The notes beneath the pieces are model-generated. The model was not told the DNA's origin. It searched no databases and worked only from the letters and a program-made list of their open reading frames with translations. From the NCBI RefSeq assembly GCF_024496245.1, contig NZ_CP101740.1, forward strand, positions 1,797,501 through 1,861,500: a stretch of 64,000 bases of DNA, given 5' to 3'. Shown here one piece after another: positions 1-9,590 of this stretch. Source of the stretch: Sphingomonas qomolangmaensis. Lineage in GTDB: Bacteria; Pseudomonadota; Alphaproteobacteria; Sphingomonadales; Sphingomonadaceae. Within the stretch, counting starts at the first letter, position 1. Each line of letters starts with the position of its first letter. The translations under genes were made by a program, and so were the position numbers.

Positions 1-76
1 GGTCGGTCGCGAACCGCTGGGTGCTGTCGCGGATCATGTCGGCATTTTCGCCGAGCGCGAAATCGAAACTGGCCAT
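1..76 (-). CDS. Acyl-CoA dehydrogenase, N-terminal fragment (isovaleryl-CoA dehydrogenase-like)
   Basis: Only the first 25 codons are inside the window; the gene runs off the left edge. The ATG is at 76 and the peptide starts MASFDFALGENADMIRDS, which matches the start of the acyl-CoA dehydrogenase fold, where the first helix reads roughly ...LGE..DMIRD. I recall this opening from isovaleryl-CoA dehydrogenases of the leucine degradation pathway, flavoenzymes of the cytoplasm, but the substrate cannot be fixed from 25 residues. It diverges from the LysR-type regulator gene to its right, which is a common arrangement for a regulator and its target. Confidence 0.6.
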   Translation of the reverse strand, partial: MASFDFALGENADMIRDSTQRFATD

Positions 77-162
77 GGCTCTCTCCTATTTACACCGCTT
101 CTAGCCGATTTCGAGCTGCGACAGAAATTGAAGCTTCGCGCCCCATGCTATAGATGACGTCT

Positions 163-1029
163 ATGATCGACCGCTATCAGCTTCGCTATTTCCTCGCAGT
201 GGTCGATCACGGCAATTTCTCGCGCGCCGCCACCAATTGCCATGTGTCGCAGCCGACCTTGTCCGCCGGCATCGCGAAGCTCGAACGCTTCCTTGGCACC
301 CCCCTGTTCCTGCGATCGAGCCAGCGGGTCGAACTGACCAGCGCGGGCACGCGCTTCCTCGATCATGCGCGGCGAATCGAAAGCGAGTTCAACCTGGCGC
401 TGCAGGCCGCCACCGCCGCGACCGATCGCGCGGTGCTGCGCGTCGGGATGCTGCGCAGCGTCCCCGGAGCGCTGGTCGCGGGCGCGATCGCGGGCATGCT
501 CGCGATCGACCCCGACGCGCGGGTCGAGCTCGTCGGTGGCAGCGAGCGCGAACTGATCGGCCATGTCGCGCGCGGGCGGGTCGATTGCGCGGTCACCTTG
601 GTGGGGCGCGGCGGCGACCGGTTCCTCGATGAGCCGCTGATCGACGAAGGCTATGCGCTCGCGCTCCCCGCCACGCACCCGCTGGCGGGCGAAGCGGTGA
701 TCGAGGCCGAGGCGCTCGCCGCCGAGGTGATGATCGTCCGCCGCCATTGCGAGGCACTCTCCGAAACCAGCCGCCACTTTACCGAACGCGGGGTGCGCCC
801 GCATTTCGCCTATCGATCGACCAATGACGAGCGCGTGCTCGCGATGATCGCCGGGGGGCTGGGACTGACGGTGATGCCCGACGCCTATGTCGCGGCCGGC
901 GTCGCCCGGCCCAAGCTCGCCGGGTTCAAGCTGCGCCGATCGATCGGGCTGATCTACGCCGCCAATGCCGAGGGGCTCGCCACCACCCCGCCCGCCTTCG
1001 TCGCCGCGCTGCGAAAGCATCTGGGCTGA
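163..1029 (+). CDS. LysR-family transcriptional regulator
   Basis: About 288 residues, the usual LysR length. Residues 1-60 form the winged helix-turn-helix, with the recognition stretch SQPTLSAGIAKLE at about 29-41. The rest is a LysR substrate-binding domain that senses a small-molecule effector. I chose the ATG at 163 because the protein then starts MIDRYQLRYF, the usual LysR opening; an ATG at 154 would add three residues and neither has a clear ribosome binding site. The gene diverges from the acyl-CoA dehydrogenase at the left edge across an 86-base gap, so it probably controls that gene. The effector is unknown. Confidence 0.85.
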   Translation: MIDRYQLRYFLAVVDHGNFSRAATNCHVSQPTLSAGIAKLERFLGTPLFLRSSQRVELTSAGTRFLDHARRIESEFNLALQAATAATDRAVLRVGMLRSVPGALVAGAIAGMLAIDPDARVELVGGSERELIGHVARGRVDCAVTLVGRGGDRFLDEPLIDEGYALALPATHPLAGEAVIEAEALAAEVMIVRRHCEALSETSRHFTERGVRPHFAYRSTNDERVLAMIAGGLGLTVMPDAYVAAGVARPKLAGFKLRRSIGLIYAANAEGLATTPPAFVAALRKHLG

Positions 1030-1084
1030 CGATTTCGTGCGCTTCCCCCTGCACGTTGCGCACCGCGGCCCCATATCGGTGGGG

Positions 1085-1963
1085 ATGCCAGCCCCCACCC
1101 CGCTCCGCTTGGCCGATATCGGCTCGGGTCCCGCCGCGCTGCTGCGGCGGCAGATGATCGGTCAGGTGCGCGCCGTCTTTAACGACCAGGCCAAGGGCGA
1201 GCGCCCGGTGATGCGATCGGACAACGCGCTGTTCGACCCGGGCACGCCGATCTGGCGCGTGCATGGCGACGTCACCAGCATGATGGTCGGCGGAGTCGCC
1301 GCGCTGTTGCTCCAGATGCTCCACCCCGCCGCGCTTGCCGGGGTGTGGGACCATTCGAATTTCCGCGACGACATGCTCGGCCGCCTGCGCCGCACCGCGC
1401 GCTTCATCGCGGTGACCACTTATGGCGACCGTGTCGACGCCGAGGCCGCGATGGCGCGGGTACGTCGAATCCACGATCATGTCGGCGGCACGCTGGCCGA
1501 TGGCACCCCCTATCGCGCGGGTGATCCGCATCTGCTGGCATGGGTGCATGTCGCCGAAGCGATCGGCTTCCTCGATGCGTGGCAGAAATTCGGATCGAAG
1601 CCGCTCACCCGCCCCGAACAGGACCGCTATTTCGCGCAGTTCGCACAGATTGCGCGCGCGCTGGGTGCTGATCCGGTGCCCGAAACCCGCGCCGCCGCCG
1701 ATGCGCTGTTGCTGTCCTATCGAAGCGAGTTGCGCGTCGATGCGCGGACGCGCGAGGTTTCGCGGCTGATCCTGTCGCAGCCGCCGCGCTCGGCGGTCGC
1801 GGGACCCGTGCAGGCGATGCTGCTGCAGGCGGCGGTCGACCTGCTGCCGCCCTGGGCGGCGGCGATGCACGGCCTGCCGACCTCGCGGATGCGCCGACCG
1901 CTGGTGTCGGGGACGACTACCGGGGTCGCACGGGCGCTACGCTGGGCCTTCGCGACCGCCTGA
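1085..1963 (+). CDS. Oxygenase MpaB family protein (DUF2236)
   Basis: A 292-residue protein whose central motif LLLQMLHPAALAGVWDHSNF (about 75-92, with His80 and His90) is the signature of the DUF2236/MpaB family. That family includes the fungal oxygenase MpaB and bacterial latex-clearing-protein-like haem enzymes; the conserved histidines are thought to bind haem. The reaction here is unknown. The ATG at 1085 follows a GGTGGGG stretch and is preferred over longer upstream reading. The gene follows the LysR gene by 55 bases on the same strand and ends 9 bases before the convergent ATPase gene. Confidence 0.75.
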   Translation: MPAPTPLRLADIGSGPAALLRRQMIGQVRAVFNDQAKGERPVMRSDNALFDPGTPIWRVHGDVTSMMVGGVAALLLQMLHPAALAGVWDHSNFRDDMLGRLRRTARFIAVTTYGDRVDAEAAMARVRRIHDHVGGTLADGTPYRAGDPHLLAWVHVAEAIGFLDAWQKFGSKPLTRPEQDRYFAQFAQIARALGADPVPETRAAADALLLSYRSELRVDARTREVSRLILSQPPRSAVAGPVQAMLLQAAVDLLPPWAAAMHGLPTSRMRRPLVSGTTTGVARALRWAFATA

Positions 1964-1972
1964 CCCGTGCGA

Positions 1973-3418
1973 TCAGGCCGCCGCCGGCAGCGTCGTCCAG
2001 CCCAGCGCGGGGATCGTCATCGAACGCTTGCCCGACAGATCGACCCGCGTGACCAATATCTGACGCTCCTCGATATAGCCTATCACCCGCCGCGCGCGCC
2101 CAAGCGAGGTGGTGCCATATACCCGCGCAAGTTCCTCGTCGCTCGGGCACGGCGCCCCGTCGCGCGCGGCGCGCGCGATCGCCAGATACGGCCCTAGCAT
2201 GTCGTCGGGCAGGTCACGCGCGGCGCGGATCGCGGGTGCCCATTCCTCGCCCTCGCAATCATACACCCCCGCGCGCGCCGCCGCGACCCGGCGGGCGAAG
2301 GCCGAAGCATCGAGCGGCGAGCGATGCACCCCCTGCATCCGGCAGCGGACCTGGAAATCCTGGAACAACATCGTTGCCGATCGCGCGGCGGCATCGGGCT
2401 CGGCAACGATCGCGCGCAGCACATCGGCAACCACCGCGGCGACATCGACGGGGGGCGAATCATCCTCGACCGGCGGCGGCAGATCGACCTGCCCCAGCGT
2501 TTCGAGCACGCTCTCGGCGGGGGCTGGCGGCGGCGGGGGTGGCGGCACCAGGAACAGGCTGGCCTGCTCGGGTTCTTCGAGCAATGTCTGCTTCATGTCC
2601 GCCGAAGGCGTCGGCAACGGCGTCAGCTTGGGTGCCACCGCACGCGCGCCGGTTTCGACCGAGCCGATGCGGATCGACACCGGCCGCCGCGAGATCGCCG
2701 GCCCCAGCGCCAGGAAACTGCCGCGCGCCAGATCGCGGATCGCATCGGCCTGCTTGCGCTCCATCCCCAGCAAATCGGCGGCGCGCAGCATGTCGATGTC
2801 GAGAAAGGTGCGCCCCATCAGGAAGTTCGACGCTTCGGCGGCGACGTTCTTGGCCAGCTTGGCCAGCCGCTGAGTCGCGATGATCCCGGCCAGCCCGCGC
2901 TTGCGCCCGCGGCACATCAGGTTGGTCATCGCCCCCAGCGACGCGCGGCGCACCTCCTCGGCGACTTCGCCGCCGCCCGCCGGCGCGAACACCTGCGCCT
3001 CGTCGACCACGACCAAGGCCGGATACCAATGCTCGCGTGGCGCATCGAACAGCCCGCCCAGGAACGCAGCGGCGGTGCGCATCTGGCCCTCGGCCTCGAG
3101 CCCTTCCAGGCTCAGCACCACCGACGCGCGATGCTCGCGGCAGCGCCCGGCGAAGCGCAGGATCTCCGCCGCCGAATACTCCCCCGCCTCGACCACGACA
3201 TGGCCATAGCGTTCGGACAAGGTGACGAAATCGCCCTCGGGATCGATGATGACCTGCTGCACGTGCGGTGCGCTGCGCTCGAGCAGCCGGCGCAGCAGAT
3301 GCGATTTGCCCGACCCCGAATTCCCCTGCACCAGCAGGCGGGTCGCCAATAGTTCTTCCAGATCGATCGACGCGGGACGTCCCGCATCGTCGACCCCCAT
3401 GTCCACCGATATCGCCAT
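1973..3418 (-). CDS. HerA-like P-loop ATPase (DUF87 family)
   Basis: A 481-residue protein with Walker A GNSGSGKS at 32-39 and Walker B LVVVDEAQVF at about 135-144. The region RGRKRGLAGIIATQRLAKL that follows is typical of HerA/DUF87 helicases, where it carries the sensor arginine. HerA hexamers translocate DNA, in archaea together with the nuclease NurA; no NurA-like gene is near here. A proline-rich linker (around 320) separates the ATPase from a C-terminal region of unknown fold. The start at ATG 3418 gives MAISVDMG and sits just before the ATPase core; longer upstream frame is proline-rich and unlikely. A role in DNA repair or processing is inference only. Confidence 0.75.
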   Translation of the reverse strand: MAISVDMGVDDAGRPASIDLEELLATRLLVQGNSGSGKSHLLRRLLERSAPHVQQVIIDPEGDFVTLSERYGHVVVEAGEYSAAEILRFAGRCREHRASVVLSLEGLEAEGQMRTAAAFLGGLFDAPREHWYPALVVVDEAQVFAPAGGGEVAEEVRRASLGAMTNLMCRGRKRGLAGIIATQRLAKLAKNVAAEASNFLMGRTFLDIDMLRAADLLGMERKQADAIRDLARGSFLALGPAISRRPVSIRIGSVETGARAVAPKLTPLPTPSADMKQTLLEEPEQASLFLVPPPPPPPAPAESVLETLGQVDLPPPVEDDSPPVDVAAVVADVLRAIVAEPDAAARSATMLFQDFQVRCRMQGVHRSPLDASAFARRVAAARAGVYDCEGEEWAPAIRAARDLPDDMLGPYLAIARAARDGAPCPSDEELARVYGTTSLGRARRVIGYIEERQILVTRVDLSGKRSMTIPALGWTTLPAAA

Positions 3419-3508
3419 CGGGTGCGTGTGGCCGATGGGGGGGGCCACGGGCAAGCCCGTTGTGCGAGAAAAGGGCGGATGACCCCGCGGCAGGTGCCGG
3501 CCCAAACC

Positions 3509-3634
3509 AATCCTCCCCCGCCAGGGGGAGGTGGCGCCGAAGGCGACGGAGGGGGAGGACTCCCGAACCCAGCGGCTCGCGGCCTCCCCCTCCGTCAGGC
3601 TTCACCTGCCACCTCCCCCTTGCGGGGGAGGATT
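3509..3634. repeat. Palindromic intergenic repeat, family A
   Basis: Starts with AATCCTCCCCC and ends with GGGGGAGGATT, so the outer ends are perfect inverted repeats. Inner parts also pair (CCTCCCCCTCCGTC against GACGGAGGGGGAGG). It fills the gap upstream of the HerA-like gene and downstream of the permease gene. Related copies occur at 21107, 22012, 22627 and 46187. It could act as a transcript end structure or a mobile REP-like element; no transposase is nearby. Confidence 0.75.
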
Positions 3635-3653
3635 TGAAGGGGCGGGTCTCGGG

Positions 3654-5324
3654 TTAGTCGTTCAGGCTCCGCTTGAACGTCTCGGGCAGCCAGATCAGTC
3701 CGACGACCACGGTCAGCGAGGCGACCACGATCGGGTACCACAGGCCATAGGTGATATCCCCCGTCGCCGCGACCATCGCGAAGGCTACCGTCGGCAGGAA
3801 CCCGCCGAACCAGCCATTGCCGATATGATAGGGCAGCGACATCGAGGTGTAGCGGATCCGCGTCGGGAACAATTCGACCAGCAGCGCCGCGATCGGGCCG
3901 TAGACCATGGTCACCAGGAAGACGAGCGCGAACAGGATCGCGACCACCTTCACCCGGTCGATCTGCGCCGGATCTGCCTTGGCGGGATAGCCAGCAGTCG
4001 CCAGCCCGGCCTTCACCTCGTTCTGGAACGCGGTGATCGCGGCTGCCCGTTCGGGGCCGCTCACCGTCGCCGGATCGGGCGAGGTGAACACCGTCTCGCC
4101 GATGCGGATCTGCGCCACGGTGCCCGCTGGCCCCTCGACATTGTTATAGTCGAGGCCGTTCTTGGCGAGATACGCCTTGGCGATGTCGCAGCTGGTGCTG
4201 TCGAACTTGTTCTTGCCCACCGGATCGAACTGGAACGAGCATTCATTCTCGTGCGCCAGCACGGTGATCGGTGCAGCGGCAGTGGCGCGCGCCAGCGCCG
4301 GGTTGGCCGCGTCGGTCAGCGCACCGAACAGCGGGAAGTACAGGATCGCCGCCAATGCGCAGCCGCTGAGGATGATCGGCTTGCGACCGATCTTGTCCGA
4401 CAGCCAGCCGAAGAACACGAAGAACGGCGTCGCCAGCGCCAGCGCGATCGCGATCATGATGTTCGCGCTCGCGCCATCGACCTTCATCGTGCGTTCGAGG
4501 AAGAACAGCGCATAGAATTGCCCGGTGTACCAGACCACGCCCTGCCCCGCGACCGCACCGAACAGCGCGATCAGCACCCATTTGCCGTTGCTCCACGTGC
4601 CGAACGCTTCGGTCAGCGGTGCCTTCGACGTCGCGCCTTCGTCCTTCATCTTCTGGAAGACCGGGCTTTCGGCGAGCTGCAAGCGGATCCACAGCGATAC
4701 CGCCAGCAGGAAGATCGAGATCAGGAACGGCACGCGCCAGCCCCAGGCGGCGAAGGCTTCCTCGCCCATCGCGGTGCGCAGCCCGATGACGACCAGCAAG
4801 GCCGCGAACAGCCCCATCGTCGCGGTCGTCTGGATCCAGCTGGTGAACAGCCCGCGCTTGCCCGGCGGGGCATGCTCGGCGACATAGGTCGCCGCGCCGC
4901 CATATTCGCCGCCAAGCGCCAGGCCCTGCACCAGCCGCAGCGCCACCAGGATGACCGGCGCGGCAACGCCGATCGAGGCATAGCTCGGCAACAGCCCGAC
5001 CGCGAAGGTCGACAGGCCCATGAGGCCCATCGTCACCAGGAAGGTGTTCTTGCGCCCGACCAGATCGCCGATCCGCCCGAACACCAGTGCGCCGAACGGC
5101 CGCACCGCGAACCCCGCAGCAAACGCCGCAAGCGCCAGGATGAAGCCCGTTGTCTCGTTCACGCCCGAGAAGAATTGCGCGGTGATATAGGCCGCGAGAA
5201 GGCCGTAGAGGTAAAAGTCGTACCATTCGAAAACGGTGCCTAGCGACGACGCCGCGATCACCAGTTTCTCGTTCTGCTTCACCGACTTCTTGCCCGGTGG
5301 CACCTCGTCATATGTCGTCGCCAT
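3654..5324 (-). CDS. MFS permease of the metabolite:H+ symporter (MHS) type
   Basis: A 556-residue inner-membrane transporter. The N-terminal segment SLGTVFEWYDFYLYG (27-41) and the loop GRIGDLVGRKNTF (83-95) are hallmarks of the MHS/ProP group, which take up organic acids, betaine or proline with protons. Family members are usually about 430-450 residues; this one carries an extra hydrophilic stretch at about 345-457 with two cysteines (362 and 379) between two late membrane helices, probably facing the periplasm. The gene follows the porin gene by 21 bases, so the two are likely co-transcribed and move the same substrate. Position beside acetyl-CoA synthetase suggests a short-chain organic acid, which is inference. 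Confidence 0.85.
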   Translation of the reverse strand: MATTYDEVPPGKKSVKQNEKLVIAASSLGTVFEWYDFYLYGLLAAYITAQFFSGVNETTGFILALAAFAAGFAVRPFGALVFGRIGDLVGRKNTFLVTMGLMGLSTFAVGLLPSYASIGVAAPVILVALRLVQGLALGGEYGGAATYVAEHAPPGKRGLFTSWIQTTATMGLFAALLVVIGLRTAMGEEAFAAWGWRVPFLISIFLLAVSLWIRLQLAESPVFQKMKDEGATSKAPLTEAFGTWSNGKWVLIALFGAVAGQGVVWYTGQFYALFFLERTMKVDGASANIMIAIALALATPFFVFFGWLSDKIGRKPIILSGCALAAILYFPLFGALTDAANPALARATAAAPITVLAHENECSFQFDPVGKNKFDSTSCDIAKAYLAKNGLDYNNVEGPAGTVAQIRIGETVFTSPDPATVSGPERAAAITAFQNEVKAGLATAGYPAKADPAQIDRVKVVAILFALVFLVTMVYGPIAALLVELFPTRIRYTSMSLPYHIGNGWFGGFLPTVAFAMVAATGDITYGLWYPIVVASLTVVVGLIWLPETFKRSLND

Positions 5325-5345
5325 GCACCCTCTCCCTGTGGTGAA

Positions 5346-6776
5346 TTAGAAGCCGTATTTGATCGCGAATTCGATGCGATCGAGCGCACCGGTGTCGCCA
5401 TTGAGCAATTCGCGGACGCCGTGGCGATATTCGACGCCGACGTCGAAACCCTTGGCGGGCGTCCAGAACAAATTGGCCGCGCCACTATAGGCCTTGGCAT
5501 TGGCCAGGCCGGTGACGATCAGCCCGTCGGGATACTGCGCCGATTGGTAGCTGCCGGTAAAGGTGGATCGGATCGTCGGCGTCCAGCCGAGCTTCACCGC
5601 CGCGAAGCCCGCGAAATTGTCGATCACCTCGAGCTGGCCGCCGGGCCCGGCATAGAGCGCGTCGGGGACATAGCCGAGGCCCAGATAGCGGCCGATGCCC
5701 TGGCCATAGGTCGCCATGAAACGGATATCGCTGCCATTGGCGCCGATCGGTACCTTGCCCGATCCCGAGACGCCCCAGCCAAATGCGCTGTCGCCAACGC
5801 CCAGGGCATCGACGCGCAGTTCGCGCGCGATCGCGGCGATCGCGAAGTCGCCGAACGCGGGTTTCAGGTTGAGCCGAGCGACCAGATCGGGGGCGCGATC
5901 GTCATCGGTGTCGACCAACGCCGCGTTGCCCGGCAGCGCAGTCTCGCTCTGCGGGTTCTCGATCGCCAGTTGCAGGTTCGCGGTCTTCGACAGCGGCACG
6001 GTGTAGCGGATCAGCGCCTGGCGGTTGAACACCGTGCCCTCGAGCGGGCCGACGAAATCGGTGGTCTCGGGCAGCACGCCGATATTCTGGAAAGTCGACC
6101 ATTCCTGCCCGACCAGCAGATGGCCATATTCGATGAAGCCGCGGCGGAAGGTGGGCACATAGGGGTTGGTCGCGCGCTGCGCTCCAACCGGTGCCGTCGC
6201 GAGGGCAAAGTCGAACTCGATCAGCGTCTTGATGTCGACACCGCCCACCGGGGTCGACGAGCTCAGCACGATCCGCGACTGGCGCGCCGACAGCAACAGA
6301 TCCTCGCTCGCAAAGCCTCCGCCGACCGGAATCTGCTGCGGCAGGTAGAATTCCTTGCCGAGCCCGCCGACCGCGACCTCGCCATCGCTGTAGCGGCTAG
6401 CGATGGTGTTCAGCCGGACGAAGCCGTTGAGTTTGACCGTGGTGTTGCCGACGCGGAACCCGTCGGGGGGCGGTGCCGATGCGACCGCGACATCGCCTTG
6501 CGACGATCCGGCGGCGCGGGTGACCTGGACGTTGGTGCCGGGCGGCGGCGTGGTCGAGGCGACGTTCGCCTGCGGAGTCGCAGCGGCAACGCCCGTTGCC
6601 GGTGCCGCGCGCGCCGATTGCAGCTCGCTGCGCAGCGTCGCCACCGCCTCCTCGAGCTGGCGCAGCCGCTCCTCCAGCTGCGCCTCGCGCGCGGTCTGCG
6701 TCTGCGCGTTGGCCTGCCCTGCGGTCACCGCGATCAACGCCGCGCCTGCGAGCAATACGCATTTAGGGTGTCGCAT
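5346..6776 (-). CDS. Outer-membrane porin, DcaP-like
   Basis: A 476-residue protein with a signal peptide (MRHPKCVLLAG... to about QANAQ24), a short coiled coil rich in Glu/Arg/Leu (about 26-57), a Pro/Ala/Thr linker, and then a beta-barrel starting near VKLNGFVRLN. The coiled coil before the barrel and the C-terminal aromatic residue (KYGF end) fit trimeric DcaP-type porins, which let dicarboxylates and similar anions through the outer membrane. The ATG at 6776 directly precedes the signal peptide. It is the first gene of a probable two-gene operon with the permease and diverges from acs. Confidence 0.8.
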   Translation of the reverse strand: MRHPKCVLLAGAALIAVTAGQANAQTQTAREAQLEERLRQLEEAVATLRSELQSARAAPATGVAAATPQANVASTTPPPGTNVQVTRAAGSSQGDVAVASAPPPDGFRVGNTTVKLNGFVRLNTIASRYSDGEVAVGGLGKEFYLPQQIPVGGGFASEDLLLSARQSRIVLSSSTPVGGVDIKTLIEFDFALATAPVGAQRATNPYVPTFRRGFIEYGHLLVGQEWSTFQNIGVLPETTDFVGPLEGTVFNRQALIRYTVPLSKTANLQLAIENPQSETALPGNAALVDTDDDRAPDLVARLNLKPAFGDFAIAAIARELRVDALGVGDSAFGWGVSGSGKVPIGANGSDIRFMATYGQGIGRYLGLGYVPDALYAGPGGQLEVIDNFAGFAAVKLGWTPTIRSTFTGSYQSAQYPDGLIVTGLANAKAYSGAANLFWTPAKGFDVGVEYRHGVRELLNGDTGALDRIEFAIKYGF

Positions 6777-6985
6777 CCGAACTCTCCCGCTCCGACGGCA
6801 TGCGCTCGTGGCACACGCTCTTCCAAGAGCTCGAAGGATCGCTCCGCAGGCCACCGCGTGATAGTTAGACCTTCGTCGATGCACCGCCCGCCCCTCCAGC
6901 CCCGCCCCCCTGCGACCTATGTCTGGGGTGCGCCCGAGCCGCGCAGGGAGTATGTGCGGGCGAAACAATCAGAGAGGAGCCGCAT
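6777..6985. promoter_or_regulatory. Divergent promoter region of porin-permease and acs
   Basis: This 209-base gap lies between two divergent transcription units and must hold both promoters. A strong ribosome binding site AGAGAGGAG is at 6971-6979 in front of acs. I could not pick out reliable -35/-10 boxes. The CrbR-like regulator encoded after acs is the natural candidate to bind here. Confidence 0.5.
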
Positions 6986-8925
<1,940 letters not shown>

Positions 8926-8929
<4 letters not shown>

Positions 8930-9549
8930 CCCAAACGATCCTCGTCGCCGACGACCATCCGCTGTTCCGCCAGGCGCTGATCGTGGCGATCGAGCGGGCG
9001 GCTCCCGAGGCGAGGATCGTCGAGGCGGGCACGCTCGCGCGCGCCGCCGAACTCGCGGCGGCGGCCGAGGATCTGGCGCTGGTGCTGCTCGATTTGAAAA
9101 TGCCCGGGGCCGAGGGGTTTTCGGGTGTCGCGCTGCTCCACGCCGAACGCCCCGGCGTGCCGATCCTGGTGGTGTCGAGCGCCGGCGGGCTTGCGGTGGC
9201 GCACGAGGCGTGCCGCTTCGGCGCGGTCGGCTTCATCGGCAAGGACCGCCCGCTCGAGGACATCGAAGCCGCGATCGCCGACGCGCTGGCGGGCAAGGCG
9301 ATCACCGGCCCCGCCGACCCCGAGATCGACGCGGTCGCCGAAAAGGTAGCCGGGCTCACGCCGATGCAGTTGAAGGTGCTGCTGGGCGTGCTGCACGGCC
9401 GGCTGAACAAGCAGATCGCCTATGACCTGTCGATCAGCGAGGCGACGGTGAAGGCGCACATGACCGCGGTGCTGCGAAAGCTCGACGTCCAGAACCGCAC
9501 GCAAGCGGTGCTGGCGGCGCGCGCGCTGGGACTAGGGATTACGCACTGA
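8926..9549 (+). CDS. LuxR/NarL-type response regulator, CrbR-like
   Basis: A 207-residue two-domain regulator. The receiver domain (about 3-125) has acidic residues near Asp9/Asp10, the phosphorylated Asp56 in [10 protein letters not shown] and a conserved Lys106. The LuxR-type helix-turn-helix is at about 143-205 ([13 protein letters not shown] ... [10 protein letters not shown]). Its start codon overlaps the acs stop by 4 bases. In Vibrio and Pseudomonas the CrbS-CrbR (also MxtR-ErdR) pair turns on acs; the facing gene encodes a CrbS-type kinase, so I infer the same function. Target sites were not identified. Confidence 0.85.
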
Positions 9550-9557
9550 GGTCGCTC

Positions 9558-9588
9558 GGACGGGGTGTGGTGGCCAGGGTCCCCGTCC
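9558..9588. terminator. Possible bidirectional terminator hairpin
   Basis: GGACGGGG at 9558-9565 is the exact reverse complement of CCCCGTCC at 9581-9588, with a 15-base loop. It lies between the convergent ends of the response regulator gene and the kinase gene. There is no clear T-run on either side, so intrinsic termination is uncertain. Confidence 0.4.
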
Positions 9589-9590
9589 CC

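Noticed and set aside
3531..5243. Long plus-strand open frame opposite the MHS permease.
   Set aside because: Arg/Gln/Asp-rich shadow; the permease has clear membrane helices and family motifs.
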